Positions 55,477 to 64,000 of a stretch of DNA of 64,000 nt are shown here, one piece after another (position 1 is the stretch's first letter; each line of letters opens with the position of its first letter). Made by a program: the position numbers and the translations under genes. Source of the DNA: Bradyrhizobium sp. CCBAU 53421 (GTDB lineage: Bacteria > Pseudomonadota > Alphaproteobacteria > Rhizobiales > Xanthobacteraceae); the NCBI RefSeq assembly GCF_015291625.1, contig NZ_CP030047.1:3534001-3598000 (forward strand), given 5' to 3'. Below the pieces are notes generated by a model, which was given only the letters and a program-made list of their open reading frames with translations, searched no databases and had not been told where the DNA came from.

Positions 55477-57435
55477 TCAGCGTTGCTCCGGTGCGGTCGG
55501 CAATGGCGCGACCGGCTCGGAGATCACCTCGGGCACGCTGGTGTTCAATCGCAGCACGGTGGCGGCTGCGGGCACGGCGGCGTCGGCCATCGCCGCATGA
55601 CCTTCGGCGCTCGGGTGCACCGCACCGCCATACACCGCCGACAGGATGCCCCATGTCGCGTCGTGGATGTCGGTCGGCTGCATCGACGACGGCAGGCCCT
55701 GCGGGTAGGTCATCGCCGCGAAATAGCTGTCATTGGCGTCGCGGATCCAGCGCGCACGCGGCAGATAGGCGCGGTATTCGCCGGCGCTGCGGCCGCATTT
55801 GAGCGGCTGGCTGGCCGCCGCGACGATGTCGGAGACGAAGCTGTCGCCGTTGGCGGCGAAGCAGTCGCGGTCGAACTCCGGATCGGTCGAGGCGCGTGCG
55901 CAGAAGCCGTGACTTGCGAACGCATCCTGATGCGCATCGACGAAGGTCATGCGGTCGGCCTGCGGATTGCGGCAGATGATGCCGGACTGGCACTGCGCGA
56001 TCGCCTTGAGCTGCGGCAGGAACTCGTTCTGCACGAAGCCCGAGACCGCCGCGAGCCGCTTCGGATCGGCGTTGAACGAGGGATGGATCTCGAAGCCGGC
56101 GCGGCCGCCGGGGCAGGGCGCGCCGCCGTTGGCCAGCGCCGGATTGGCGTAGGCCGTGTAGATCACGTGCGAGAGGTCGCCGCCGACCAAGGGCTTCAGC
56201 GCATCGCGCAGCTTGGCGAAATCGGCCGGCAGGTCGCGCGCCAATGCCGAACGCGCATCGTCGACGCTGGCCATCGAGCCGCCCTGGCTGAACAGCGTGC
56301 GTTCGGTCGGCGTGTCGACGATCACGTTGGCGACGAGGCCGGAGAAGTAGATGTCGTTGGCGCCGATCGACAGCAGCACGAGATCGAGCGCGCGGCCCGG
56401 CTGGCGGCGCTTGGCGGCCGCCATTGCCGTGCGCAGCTCCGCGATTTGGCCGTTGACGGTGCCCGAGCAGGTGTTGGCGGTTTTCGTCGGCAGACATTCC
56501 CGCGCCTGCTGCGAGCCGAGCAGGCCGTCGGCGATGGTGGCGCCGGTGCAGGCCAGCGGCAGATAGGTCACCGCGATGTGCGGGTATTGCACGGCGAGCG
56601 CAAGCGCGGTGCGGGTCTGGTAGCTGTACAGCGAACGATGACAGGCCGAGTTGAGCCACAGCGCGCTCTGGCGCTGCCAGTTGGTCAGGGTGTCGGGCGC
56701 TTCGCAGGCGCGGCCGCCTTTGTAGCCGGCGCGGCTCGGCCGGTAGTATTGCGCCCCGCCGAGATAGGAGCGGAAGCAGAAGCCTTCGTCGGACAGCGCA
56801 ATCGCGCGATCGGGATTGCCCTCGCCCGATGCGATGCTGTCGCCGAGGCCGGCGATCAGCAGATCGCGCACCGCGATCTGGGTGGTCACGCGCTGGTTGG
56901 CGTCCGAGCCGCTGGCGACGTCGACCGTCGCGACCGTGGTGCGGCCGTAGCGGACGCGCAGATTGACCGGCTCGGCGCAATCGAAGGTCTGGGATTGCGG
57001 CCCGTCGCCGTCGTCGAACGACCAGGCGCAGGTCGCGCCGACCGGAACCGGGCCCGTCAGCCGTACGACGATCGGATGATCGATCGGCGTCAGATAGCTT
57101 TCCTTGACGTTGTCGCGGGTGCAGGGCTCGTTGACGCGGCCCTGCAGGTCGATGCAGAGCCGGTTGATCGTGTTGCGCGCCCAGCCGCGGCCGTCGCTTT
57201 GCAGTTCCAGCGCCTGTTCCGAGGCCAGCACGCTGCGGCCGAGCCCGCTTTCGACGTGCAGGCGGAAGTCGCGTTCCTCGCGGAACAGCCGGAAGCGGTT
57301 GCGGACCTCCCAGGAGATCGAGAGCTGGTCATCCTGCGCGTCCGCGGCCGAAGCCAATACCGCCGCGAGCGCGCTGCCGAGCAGCACGCTGCAAACCGTG
57401 ACACGAAACGAAAATCGAACCAAAAAGCCAATCAT
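55477..57435 (-). CDS. Secreted SGNH/GDSL-family hydrolase
   Basis: 652 residues with a signal peptide (hydrophobic 4-30, ending ADAQ). A beta-rich N-terminal part (30-190) precedes the SGNH hydrolase core. Block I is LIAGLGDSIASGEG near residue 210, block III is LLSIGANDIYF, and the C-terminal block V has HPSAEGHAAM, providing the catalytic histidine. SGNH enzymes are esterases, lipases or carbohydrate acetylesterases. The extra N-terminal domain and a DGDGPQS segment resemble a PKD-like module. The start at 57435 is chosen as the first methionine directly before the signal peptide. Confidence 0.85.
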   Translation of the reverse strand: MIGFLVRFSFRVTVCSVLLGSALAAVLASAADAQDDQLSISWEVRNRFRLFREERDFRLHVESGLGRSVLASEQALELQSDGRGWARNTINRLCIDLQGRVNEPCTRDNVKESYLTPIDHPIVVRLTGPVPVGATCAWSFDDGDGPQSQTFDCAEPVNLRVRYGRTTVATVDVASGSDANQRVTTQIAVRDLLIAGLGDSIASGEGNPDRAIALSDEGFCFRSYLGGAQYYRPSRAGYKGGRACEAPDTLTNWQRQSALWLNSACHRSLYSYQTRTALALAVQYPHIAVTYLPLACTGATIADGLLGSQQARECLPTKTANTCSGTVNGQIAELRTAMAAAKRRQPGRALDLVLLSIGANDIYFSGLVANVIVDTPTERTLFSQGGSMASVDDARSALARDLPADFAKLRDALKPLVGGDLSHVIYTAYANPALANGGAPCPGGRAGFEIHPSFNADPKRLAAVSGFVQNEFLPQLKAIAQCQSGIICRNPQADRMTFVDAHQDAFASHGFCARASTDPEFDRDCFAANGDSFVSDIVAAASQPLKCGRSAGEYRAYLPRARWIRDANDSYFAAMTYPQGLPSSMQPTDIHDATWGILSAVYGGAVHPSAEGHAAMADAAVPAAATVLRLNTSVPEVISEPVAPLPTAPEQR

Positions 57436-57540
57436 GGCGCGGTTTGACGCGAGTGGTACGGCGAAAATAAGAGAAGCGGCGGCGGAGAGCAAAAATCCGG
57501 GATCAAAGCAGGGACCCTGGGGCCGATAACGTCGTCTCTG

Positions 57541-58617
57541 TTACCGTCTCAGCCGCCTGATCTGCTGCTGCCGGCTTTCGATCGGTTGCCGCACGGTCGC
57601 CGAAGCCGTGCAGGCTTGGCTCAATCTCTTTCGTTCTTGCCATGGTCGCACCACGTTGAGCCACAGCTCGCGCATGCCCATGATCGAGATCGAGATCCCG
57701 AATGGAATGAGGAAATAGAGGATACGGAACACGACCAGCGTCGCCAGCAACTGCTCCTTGCTGAACTCCGGCAGCGCCACCAGCATCGCAGCGTCGAACA
57801 CGCCGATCGAGCCGGGGGCGTGGCTCGCAAAGCCGAGCAGCGTCGCCAGGATGAACACCACCGCCAGCGAGACGAAGTCGATATGCGGCTCGCTCGGCAT
57901 CAAGAGATACATCGCGAGCGCGCAGAAGCCGAGATCGACCACGCCGATGACGATCTGCAGCAGCGTCAGCTTGGCCGAGGGCAGCACCACCTTCCAGCCG
58001 TTCTGGCCGAGCTCGCGGCGCTTCTCGCCGGTCAGCAGCCAGACGAAATAGACGCCGATGCCGGCAAGGCAGCCGAGCGCGATCAGCCGGTTCATCGCCG
58101 GCGGCAGCAGGTCCATCGCCGACGCCGCGGCGGGGTGCCAGGCCATGCCGAAGCCGAGCACGAACAGATTGCCGAGCCAGAAGGTCAGCCCCGACAGGAA
58201 GCAGATCTTGGCGACGTCGATCGCGGAGAGGCCGTAGTCGGAATAGATCCGGAAGCGGATCGCGCCGCCGGTAAAGACGGTGGCGCCGATATTGTGGCCG
58301 ATGGTGTAGCTGGTGAAGCTCGAAAGTGCTGCGATGCGGTAGGGGACGTGGGTCTTGCCGATCGTGCGCAGCGCGAAGAAGTCATAGAAGGTCAGCGTGC
58401 AGAACGCCCCGACCACGCACAGCGCCGCGAGCGCGATCCGGTGCGGCGCGATGTCGGTCAGCGCGGTGAGGATGATCCCGGTATCGACGCCCTTCAGGGT
58501 GTGGACCAGCGTCGTGATCGCGAACACGATGATGAGCACGCTCGCAGCGATCCCGAGCCGTTTCCAGCCGATCTTTTCCTTGAAGCCACGCCCGAGCGTG
58601 GTCAGCAGCCGAAGCAT
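57541..58617 (-). CDS. YbhN-like LPG-synthase TM-region family protein
   Basis: 358 residues with about eight helices and the family segments FTSYTIGHNIGATVFTGGAIRFRIYSDYG and GSIGVFDAAMLVALP. This part resembles the MprF flippase domain but without the C-terminal aminoacyl transferase. A cardiolipin or anionic-lipid transport role has been proposed for relatives (YbhN). The C terminus is basic. A second member of the same superfamily is at 18679-19644, but the two are not close paralogues by eye. Confidence 0.8.
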   Translation of the reverse strand: MLRLLTTLGRGFKEKIGWKRLGIAASVLIIVFAITTLVHTLKGVDTGIILTALTDIAPHRIALAALCVVGAFCTLTFYDFFALRTIGKTHVPYRIAALSSFTSYTIGHNIGATVFTGGAIRFRIYSDYGLSAIDVAKICFLSGLTFWLGNLFVLGFGMAWHPAAASAMDLLPPAMNRLIALGCLAGIGVYFVWLLTGEKRRELGQNGWKVVLPSAKLTLLQIVIGVVDLGFCALAMYLLMPSEPHIDFVSLAVVFILATLLGFASHAPGSIGVFDAAMLVALPEFSKEQLLATLVVFRILYFLIPFGISISIMGMRELWLNVVRPWQERKRLSQACTASATVRQPIESRQQQIRRLRR

Positions 58618-59220
58618 TCATCCTCCCGGCAGGGACAATTTCAGTGGGACCCGGTCACGGACGGCGACGGGTGACGGGCAAACGCACCGTACGCGATGAC
58701 CCATAAGGCAAAACCGATGCGTTGTGCAGCCCTTGACAAGCCAACCTTCGGCTCCCGTCCAGCGTTGTTGTCATACTGGCTACATATGTTCTCGCTCTGC
58801 GGAATGTGAGTCGCGGCCATATCGTGCTCCGCGACGGGACCATTGTGTGTTCCGCCGTCCTTCGGCCGTTCATGGCGATTCGTCGGTATTTCCGCCGATT
58901 TTGCTGCAGTCACAGCGCAGTCGGAGCGGAACGAATAGACGATATGCATCAGCGTGGGGACGTCCGGGCCGGCCGCGGCGTTTACCAAAGCGTGAAGTCG
59001 GTGTGCGCATATGCGTGATCGGGCTGTGGACCGCCGTTCGGGCCGGAATGAGGCGCCGCCGAGGCAGTCCGTAGGTCTATTGAGGCAAAACGCCGCGCAA
59101 CGCCGCTGCGGCCGGATCGGCCGGCCGGCATGATCATGACACACTTCGACCGATGGCGAAGTATCCTTGAGAAACGAAGATCTATCTCTGGCATTGGTTG
59201 CCCAGAGCGAGGTCAAGACC
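58618..59220. other. 603-base region without a supported gene
   Basis: Short open frames in this stretch have atypical codon use, no ribosome-binding sites and no recognisable protein text. A TTGACA hexamer at 58732 may be part of a promoter, but no matching -10 is clear. No tRNA or known RNA structure is visible. It is likely a divergent promoter region with possible decayed sequence. Confidence 0.45.
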
Positions 59221-60639
59221 ATGCAACAGACATCCCTGAATCTCCGGCGCGTGCCGGACCAGCGCGCGGCTTCGCAACAGCAGTCGACCGGGCTTGCGGC
59301 GACGTTGACGCTCGCCGCGATGAGTCTCGGCTACGGCGTCGTGCAGCTCGACGTCACCATCGTCAACACGGCGCTCAACGCCATCGGCGGCTCGCTCGGC
59401 GGCGGCGTTGCCGAGCTGCAATGGGTGGTCAGCGCCTACACCATCGCGTTCGCCGCCTTCATCCTGACCGCGGGCGCGCTCGGCGACCGGATCGGCGCCA
59501 AGCGGGTCTTCATGGCGGGCTTTGCGATCTTCACCGCGGCATCGGTCGCGTGCGCCGTTGCGCCTGACGCCGTGACGCTGATCGCCGCGCGCTGCGTGCA
59601 GGGGCTGGCCGCGGCCATCCTGGTGCCGAACTCGCTCGCGCTGCTCCGGCACGCCTATGCCGACGAGAAGGAGCGGGGACGCGCGGTCGGCGTCTGGGCC
59701 GCCGGCGCGAGCCTTGCGCTGACCGCCGGCCCGTTCGTCGGCGGCGGGCTGATCACGCTGGTCGGCTGGCGCGCGATCTTCCTGGTCAATCTGCCGATCG
59801 GCCTCGCCGGCCTCTGGCTCGCCTGGCGCTTTGCCGGCGAAACCACGCGCCATCGGCAGCACCGGCTCGATCTGCCGGGACAAATTGCGGCGATCGCCGC
59901 GCTCGGCACGCTGGCCGGCGCGCTCATCGAGGGTGGCGCGCTCGGCTGGAGCAGCCCGTTCGTGGTCGCGGGCTTCGTTCTCGCGGCCGTCTTCTCCGTG
60001 CTGTTCGTGTGGCATGAGGCGCGCGCGGCGCAGCCGATGCTGCCGCTCTCGCTGTTCAGCCACAGGATGTTTGCCCTGGCCTCGCTGGTCGGCCTTTTGG
60101 TGAACGTTGCGTTCTACGGGCTGATCTTCGTGCTCAGCCTCTACTTCCAGCAAGTCAATGGGCTGTCGGCGTTCACGACCGGCCTCGCGTTCGTGCCGAT
60201 GCTCGGCGCCGTGCTGCCCGCCAACCTGATCGCGCCGCACGTCGCCGAGCGGATGGGCGCGCCGCGGACCATCGCGCTTGGCGCCGCGATCTCGGCCGCC
60301 GGATGCCTGGCGATGCTTTTCATCGGTCCCGGCACGAGCTATCTCGCGATCTGCCTGCAACTGCTCGCCATCAGCGGCGGCCTCGGCCTGCTGGTGCCGC
60401 CGTTGACCTCGACGTTGCTCGGCAGCGCCGAGCCGCAGCATGCCGGGATCGCGGCGGGGGTGCTGAATGCGACCCGGCAGACCGGCAGCGTGCTTGGCGT
60501 CGCGCTGTTCGGCTCGATGGTCGGTCGCTCCGCGGCGTTCATCGCCGGCCTGCATGCGGCACTGGTGATCTCCGCCGGCGTCTTGCTTGCCGCTGCCGCG
60601 CTGATCTGGGTCGGCGCATCATCACAAGCGCGGCAATGA
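59221..60639 (+). CDS. MFS drug exporter, DHA2 (EmrB/QacA-like) family
   Basis: 472 residues with about 14 membrane helices. The DHA2 markers are LDVTIVNTALNAIGGSLG (motif D1) at the first helix, GALGDRIGAKRVFMAG (motif A) and AAGASLALTAGPFVGGGL (motif C). The family exports drugs, dyes or hydrophobic anions by proton antiport. No cognate regulator or membrane fusion protein is adjacent. The ATG at 59221 has AGG eight bases upstream; a TTG at 59167 is also in frame. Confidence 0.87.
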   Translation: MQQTSLNLRRVPDQRAASQQQSTGLAATLTLAAMSLGYGVVQLDVTIVNTALNAIGGSLGGGVAELQWVVSAYTIAFAAFILTAGALGDRIGAKRVFMAGFAIFTAASVACAVAPDAVTLIAARCVQGLAAAILVPNSLALLRHAYADEKERGRAVGVWAAGASLALTAGPFVGGGLITLVGWRAIFLVNLPIGLAGLWLAWRFAGETTRHRQHRLDLPGQIAAIAALGTLAGALIEGGALGWSSPFVVAGFVLAAVFSVLFVWHEARAAQPMLPLSLFSHRMFALASLVGLLVNVAFYGLIFVLSLYFQQVNGLSAFTTGLAFVPMLGAVLPANLIAPHVAERMGAPRTIALGAAISAAGCLAMLFIGPGTSYLAICLQLLAISGGLGLLVPPLTSTLLGSAEPQHAGIAAGVLNATRQTGSVLGVALFGSMVGRSAAFIAGLHAALVISAGVLLAAAALIWVGASSQARQ

Positions 60640-60718
60640 GCGAGGCCGTCGTTGCGTGGTCGCGGCGCGGCATCTAACCTTGCGCCGTTGGGGACTGTCG
60701 CCGCCGGGGGCCGACCAG

Positions 60719-62725
60719 ATGCCTGCGCCAATCGACCGTCGTCTGTTGCTGCGCCGCGCCACCGTGCTCGGCGCCTCGCTTCCCTTTGTCGGCCTGATCG
60801 GTCCGGTGCGCGCAGAGCCGCCGGCTCTGATCGCGCGCAGGGTGTTCTTCGACAATCCCGATTACATCAATGTCCGTCTCAGCCCGGACGGCACGCAGCT
60901 GTCCTGGGTCGCGCCGCTCGACGGTGTGAACAATCTCTGGGTCGCGCCGCTGTCCGACCTCAGGGCGGCGCGGCCGGTGACCCGCGTCACCGATCGCAAC
61001 ATCTCCGCTGAATATCGCTGGGCCCACACCAACCGCCACGTGGTGTTCTTCCGCGAGCGCGACGGCGACGAGAACTGGCGCGCCGCCAGCGTCGACATCA
61101 CCGACGGGAAGATTGTGCCGTTGACGCCGGAGACCGGCGTCAGAGCCTTCCTGCAGGAGTCCGATCGCAAGTTTCCCGAGGAGATGCTGCTGCGGCATAA
61201 CCAGCGCGACAAGCGCTACTTCGACATGTACCGCGTCAACGTCGTGACCGGCGCCAGCGAACTGGTCTACGAGAACCACGACTATACCGGGCTGATCACC
61301 GACAGCACATTCCAGCTGCGGCTGGCGTCGCGCCTGATCGCCGACGGCTCGGCCGAGGTGTTCGAGCGCCATCCGGACGGCAGCTGGGCTCCGTTCATGA
61401 CGGTGCCGATCGCCGAGACCGACACGACCCATCTGCTGGATTTCAGCGCCGACGGCAAGATGCTGTACCTGATCGATTCACGCGGCCGCGACAAGGCGGC
61501 GTTGTTCGCCGTCGACATGGCGACCCGCCAGACCACGCTGCTGGCCGCCGATGATGATGCCGACATCGTACGGGCGATCTTCGACCAGGATCGCCGGCCA
61601 TTGGCGGCGCTGGCGATCACGGACCGGATGCGCTGGCACGCCGTCGATCAAAGCGTCGCCAACGACCTCGCCGATCTCGGCCGCTATGGCGCCGGGGATA
61701 TCAACTTCGTCAGCAACAGCGACGATCTCCGGCTCGGCACGGTCCATTTCGAGCGCGACACCGAGAGCGGTGAATTCGCGCTGCTCGACCGGAGGACGCG
61801 GGAGGTACGCAAGCTCTTCACCCAGCGGAGTGCGCTCGATGGTCTCGCATTGCGTACGCTGCAGCCGGTCGTGATCCCCTCGCGCGATGGCCTGCGCCTC
61901 AACGGCTATTTGACCCGCCCGGTCGAAGCCGCGGCCGGGGTGGTGCCGCTGGTGCTGGTGATCCACGGCGGGCCGTATTACCGCGACACCTGGGGGTTCA
62001 GCCCGGTCCATCAATGGCTCGCCAACCGGGGCTATGCGGTGCTTGCCGTCAACTACCGCGGCTCGACCGGCTTCGGCAAAGCCTTCATCACCGCCGCCGA
62101 CCACGAATGGGGCGGCAAGATGCATGACGACCTGATCGATGCGGTCGATTGGGCGATCGCGCAAGCCATCGCCGATCCGAAGCGCATCGGCTTCTTCGGC
62201 GGCAGCTATGGCGGCTATTCGGCGCTGGTCGCAGCGACCAGGACGCCCGACGTCTTCGCCTGCATCGTCGATCTGTTCGGCATCTCCAATCTCGTGACCT
62301 TCATGGCGACGATCCCGCCCTATTGGGGCCCGTGGATCAGCGTCTGGAAGAACCGGCTCGGCGATCCCGGCACCGAGGCCGGCCGGGCGTTCCTGGTCGA
62401 ACGTTCGCCGCTGACCCACATCGACCGTGCCGTGAAGCCGATCCTGATCGCGCAGGGCATGCGCGACGTGAGGGTTGTGGCTGCCGAGTCCGAGCAGATG
62501 GTCAATGCGCTCAAGCAGCATGGCGTGCCCGTGACCTACATCACATTCGCCGACGAAGGGCACGGCTTTGTGCGGCCTGAAAATCGGCTCGCCTTCTATG
62601 GCGTCACCGAAGCCTTCCTCGCCAAGCATCTCGGTGGTCGCTGCCAGCCGGTCGGAAACGATTTCGCCGGCTCGTCCCTCAAGGTCGAGACCGGGGCTGA
62701 ACTGGTGCCCGGATTGCACGGCTGA
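60719..62725 (+). CDS. Exported prolyl oligopeptidase-family peptidase (S9)
   Basis: 668 residues. The N terminus has DRRLLLRRATVLGASLP, a Tat-like or Sec signal. A beta-propeller region (60-390) precedes an alpha/beta hydrolase domain. The catalytic triad is visible: S496 in FFGGSYGGYSAL, D583 in AQGMRDVRV and H615 in DEGHGF. Such S9C/S9A-type peptidases cleave acyl-peptides or short peptides. The start at 60719 is chosen because the N-terminal signal begins there; an upstream start at 60656 adds 21 residues. Confidence 0.87.
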   Translation: MPAPIDRRLLLRRATVLGASLPFVGLIGPVRAEPPALIARRVFFDNPDYINVRLSPDGTQLSWVAPLDGVNNLWVAPLSDLRAARPVTRVTDRNISAEYRWAHTNRHVVFFRERDGDENWRAASVDITDGKIVPLTPETGVRAFLQESDRKFPEEMLLRHNQRDKRYFDMYRVNVVTGASELVYENHDYTGLITDSTFQLRLASRLIADGSAEVFERHPDGSWAPFMTVPIAETDTTHLLDFSADGKMLYLIDSRGRDKAALFAVDMATRQTTLLAADDDADIVRAIFDQDRRPLAALAITDRMRWHAVDQSVANDLADLGRYGAGDINFVSNSDDLRLGTVHFERDTESGEFALLDRRTREVRKLFTQRSALDGLALRTLQPVVIPSRDGLRLNGYLTRPVEAAAGVVPLVLVIHGGPYYRDTWGFSPVHQWLANRGYAVLAVNYRGSTGFGKAFITAADHEWGGKMHDDLIDAVDWAIAQAIADPKRIGFFGGSYGGYSALVAATRTPDVFACIVDLFGISNLVTFMATIPPYWGPWISVWKNRLGDPGTEAGRAFLVERSPLTHIDRAVKPILIAQGMRDVRVVAAESEQMVNALKQHGVPVTYITFADEGHGFVRPENRLAFYGVTEAFLAKHLGGRCQPVGNDFAGSSLKVETGAELVPGLHG

Positions 62726-62847
62726 GACGAATTGCACCGGCGGATTGCGGTTTTCCGTGATCATGTCGCGTGCATTCAAGGCTTTTTCACCATGGCACAG
62801 CCTTGCTGCGGTGCGGTTACCGTTCGTACACGAATGCACTTGTTTTT

Positions 62848-62870
62848 ATAGGCCCATAACGGGGGCCTAT
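62848..62870 (+). promoter_or_regulatory. Hairpin that covers the ribosome-binding site of the MHYT gene
   Basis: ATAGGCCC (62848-62855) and GGGCCTAT (62863-62870) pair perfectly across loop ATAACGG, ending at the base before the ATG at 62871. The only purine-rich ribosome-binding sequence (GGGGG, 62861-62865) lies in this hairpin. This could hold translation low until opened. Confidence 0.5.
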
Positions 62871-64000
62871 ATGTATCGCGTTCTGACCTGTCTCACCCTG
62901 GAACATGACTGGCGGTTGGTCGTCCTTGGCGGGGTGATCTGCCTGCTCGCCAGTGCCGTCGCGATCAGCCTGTTTCACCGGGCTCGCGCTGCAGAGGGCC
63001 GCGCCCGCGAGATCTGGATCGGACTTGATGCGGCGGTCGGCGGATGCGGCATCTGGGCCACCCATTTCGTCGCCATGCTGGCGTACGATCCCGGCATCGA
63101 GGCCGGGTACAACATTCCGATCACGCTGCTGTCGCTGGTGCTCGCGGTTGCGATCCTGGCGGTTGGCCTGGCGGTCGCAACGCTCAACCAACGCTGGCAC
63201 ACGGTCGCGGCCGGCGGCGCAATCGTCGGCGTCGGTGTCGCGGCGATGCACTACACCGGCATGCTCGGGCTGGAGCTGCCCGCGCGCATCGTCTGGTCGC
63301 CCGGCATCGTCATCGCATCGATCGCATTCGGAAGCCTGTTTGGCGCGCTTGCGCTGGTCGTGGCCGCGCGCGGCGAGCGCCTTGGCATCACTGCGGCTGC
63401 GACGGGTCTTCTGACGCTTGCGATCGTCTCGCATCATTTCACCGGCATGGGTGCGGTGACGGTGGTCCCGGATCCGACGATCGTGCCCGACGGACTCTCG
63501 GTCTCGCCGCGCGTGCTCTCGTTCATGACCGCCGTGGCGGCCTTCGCGATCCTCGGCCTGTCGCTGATCGCCTCGATCCTCGATCGTCGCGCCAAGACCG
63601 AGCTGCACAAGCAGAAGGTGGTGCTCGATACCGCGCTCGAGAACATGTCGCAGGGGCTGTGCATGTTCGATGCGGATGGCCGCATCATGCTGTTCAACGA
63701 GCGCTACAGCGAGATGATGGGGCGCAGCCGCGTGCCGCTGCAAGGACGCCTGCTGATCGACGTCCTGCAGGACCTGCATTCCATCGGGGAGTGGGACGGC
63801 GATCCCGAGGAGTTCTGCAATGCGCTCGTCGCCGAGGCAAAGGCCGGCCACAGCGCGACGCGGATCGTCAGCCGCAACCAGCGCGCGATTCGCGTCGTCG
63901 ATCAGCCGATGAAGGGCGGCGGCTGGGTCGCGACCTTCGAAGACATCACCGAATGGCAGCAGGCGCAGGAACAGATTTCCCACATGGCGCGGCATGACGC
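62871..64000 (+). CDS. MHYT-PAS signalling protein, probable diguanylate cyclase/phosphodiesterase (5' part)
   Basis: The gene runs off the window after 376 codons. Residues 5-240 form an MHYT sensor with seven helices and the repeated motif seen as THFVAM (about 64), MHYTGM (126-131) and HHFTGM (about 188). It is thought to bind copper and sense gases. A PAS domain follows (VLDTALENMSQGLCMFDADG to VATFEDITE). The last residues ISHMARHD are the usual entry to a GGDEF domain, so a c-di-GMP enzyme is expected beyond the edge. The ATG is fixed by the start of the first helix. Confidence 0.85.
   Translation, partial: MYRVLTCLTLEHDWRLVVLGGVICLLASAVAISLFHRARAAEGRAREIWIGLDAAVGGCGIWATHFVAMLAYDPGIEAGYNIPITLLSLVLAVAILAVGLAVATLNQRWHTVAAGGAIVGVGVAAMHYTGMLGLELPARIVWSPGIVIASIAFGSLFGALALVVAARGERLGITAAATGLLTLAIVSHHFTGMGAVTVVPDPTIVPDGLSVSPRVLSFMTAVAAFAILGLSLIASILDRRAKTELHKQKVVLDTALENMSQGLCMFDADGRIMLFNERYSEMMGRSRVPLQGRLLIDVLQDLHSIGEWDGDPEEFCNALVAEAKAGHSATRIVSRNQRAIRVVDQPMKGGGWVATFEDITEWQQAQEQISHMARHD

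Noticed and set aside
58641..59222. A 193-codon minus-strand frame and smaller ones in the gap
   Set aside because: No ribosome-binding site, odd composition and no recognisable sequence; treated as non-coding.

Overview
The window looks like chromosomal DNA of a Bradyrhizobium-type alphaproteobacterium (Hyphomicrobiales, Nitrobacteraceae). This is inferred from the high GC content, the dispersed palindromic repeats of the GAGCATGATC...GATCATGCTC kind, a form II CoxL, a type-2 ferredoxin-NADP reductase with a stand-alone adrenodoxin-type ferredoxin, a STAS-MlaE lipid transporter, and a giant coiled-coil protein resembling the GPR/RgsE polar-growth proteins of Agrobacterium and Sinorhizobium. 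I found no tRNA, rRNA, CRISPR array, integrase or transposase, so this reads as core genome with dispersed repeats.

Layout. 1-4.3 kb: end of an MFS transporter, small membrane and secreted proteins, an FAH-family hydrolase and a membrane-anchored M19 dipeptidase. 4.3-25.5 kb: a surface-polysaccharide block with an MsbA-like exporter, galE, glycosyltransferases, the heptose genes waaF-hldD-hldE, an O-antigen ligase, a CapD/WbpM-like dehydratase, an epimerase/reductase, a WecA/WbpL-like lipid-carrier transferase, an LPG-synthase-TM protein, a GDP-mannose enzyme, a Gfo/Idh oxidoreductase with a DegT aminotransferase, and murJ. Together they can supply activated sugars (UDP-galactose, ADP-heptose, GDP-mannose, amino and deoxy sugars), assemble LPS core and O-antigen, and flip lipid-linked intermediates.

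25.6-45.4 kb: an orphan form II molybdenum hydroxylase, a cytochrome c', a CHRD protein, a diheme cytochrome, a TetR gene with a palindromic operator divergent from a DoxX gene pair, a stand-alone RAM domain protein, thiD, an LpxH-like phosphatase overlapping a glycosyltransferase, a threonine dehydratase, a secreted caspase-like protein, an MFS transporter, a dipeptide epimerase and an Mla-type lipid transporter (STAS-permease, ATPase, MCE protein).

45.6-64 kb: a 2021-residue coiled-coil membrane protein with about thirteen 44-residue repeats, sharing a divergent promoter with an Hpt phosphotransfer protein. That promoter holds a TTAA-N7-TTAA box of the CtrA type. Then come a ferredoxin, a thioesterase, a ferredoxin reductase, a DUF2147 protein, an SGNH hydrolase, a YbhN-like membrane protein, a DHA2 exporter, an S9 peptidase, and the start of an MHYT-PAS signalling protein whose ribosome-binding site lies in a hairpin.

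All assignments rest on reading motifs, lengths, gene order and translation signals. No database search was run. Start codons are chosen from ribosome-binding sites, signal peptides and overlaps, and alternatives are stated.
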